Origin: Nitrosomonadales bacterium
Lineage (GTDB): Bacteria > Pseudomonadota > Gammaproteobacteria > Burkholderiales > Nitrosomonadaceae
Direction: 5' to 3'
NCBI GenBank assembly: GCA_004525885.1
Contig: SPBV01000106.1
Location: 1 to 6,220 of the forward strand
Length of the DNA: 6,220 nucleotides
How positions within the stretch are numbered: position 1 is the first letter of the stretch; each line of letters opens with the position of its first letter. The translations under genes and the position numbers were made by a program. This document shows, piece by piece, positions 6,048 through 6,220 of this stretch. The notes below the pieces were generated by a model, which was not told where the DNA came from, made no database searches, and saw only the letters and a program-made list of their open reading frames with translations.

Positions 6048-6220
6048 TCATGCTTTAGACAAATCACCAATAGAAATAACACCAATTACCCGGTCATTCT
6101 CCAGAACTGGCAAATGGCGCACATGATTTTTGGTAACTAGTTCCATACAATGCTCGATCGTGTCATCTGGACTTACATGCACCACATGACTGCTCATGAT
6201 TTCCCTTACTAGAACATCTA
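6048..6220 (-). CDS. CBS-domain protein, 3' part, C-terminus shortened by frameshift
   Basis: The gene enters from the right edge, so its start lies outside the window. The visible 56 codons end in TGA (6050-6048) and cover most of the second CBS motif: VREIMSSHVVHVSPDDTIEH, then VRHLPVLENDRVIGVISIGD and LSKA. Relatives are small proteins of about 140 residues with a CBS pair that bind adenine nucleotides. They normally continue after IGDLVKA with a helix like ISxQExxIxxLxxYI. Here that helix is present in the -1 frame directly past the stop: MISDQEIYIKYLDN, from 6051 on, with the next stop at 5961-5959. A single lost base near 6051 explains this. The ligand-binding fold may survive loss of the last helix, so I call it a shortened gene and not a certain pseudogene. 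It converges on the J-protein gene. Confidence 0.8.
   Translation of the reverse strand, partial: DVLVREIMSSHVVHVSPDDTIEHCMELVTKNHVRHLPVLENDRVIGVISIGDLSKA

Overview
The window reads as chromosomal DNA from a moderately AT-rich proteobacterium. The cbpA-cbpM pair, the ETHE1-type persulfide dioxygenase with a CGTCPDHLP tail, the DUF190 protein and the CBS-pair protein are all versions common in beta- and gammaproteobacteria. A betaproteobacterium of the Nitrosomonas kind is my best guess, from recall of protein flavour only and not from a search. Genes end in TAG, TGA and TAA, so the genetic code is standard. I see no tRNA, rRNA, CRISPR array, insertion sequence or phage gene.

Layout. Bases 1-253 hold no gene I can support and lead into cbpA (254-1198). 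cbpM (1202-1555) follows 3 bases later, giving a co-chaperone and its inhibitor in one operon. An ETHE1-like persulfide dioxygenase gene (1635-2384) lies on the same strand. Converging on it is a minus-strand pseudogene (3040-2453). It keeps a full 195-codon reading frame with no indel but carries three nonsense codons. Next on the minus strand is an intact gene for a DUF190 PII-like protein (3498-3178). A 377-base stretch without a convincing gene follows, then a plus-strand wreck of a CPA2-type monovalent cation:proton antiporter (3876-4402). The antiporter has two 1-base deletions, one large internal deletion and one smaller in-frame deletion. After it come an intact hemerythrin-domain gene (4543-5103) and a J-domain protein gene with a conserved C-terminal domain (5270-5923). 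The right edge holds the 3' part of a minus-strand CBS-pair gene (6220-6048). Its last helix appears to be cut off by a 1-base frameshift.

How it fits together. The intact genes concern protein quality control (CbpA/CbpM and a second J-protein), sulfide/persulfide detoxification (ETHE1), di-iron oxygen or NO handling (hemerythrin) and small-ligand sensing (DUF190, CBS). The main message is gene decay: three of nine recognisable protein genes are disrupted or shortened, all between 2453 and the right edge. The DUF190 gene sits divergently beside the dead antiporter and may be a regulator that has lost its transporter. I found no convincing evidence of a new multi-gene system; the pseudogenes, which ordinary ORF calling misses or calls only in part, are the most informative content.
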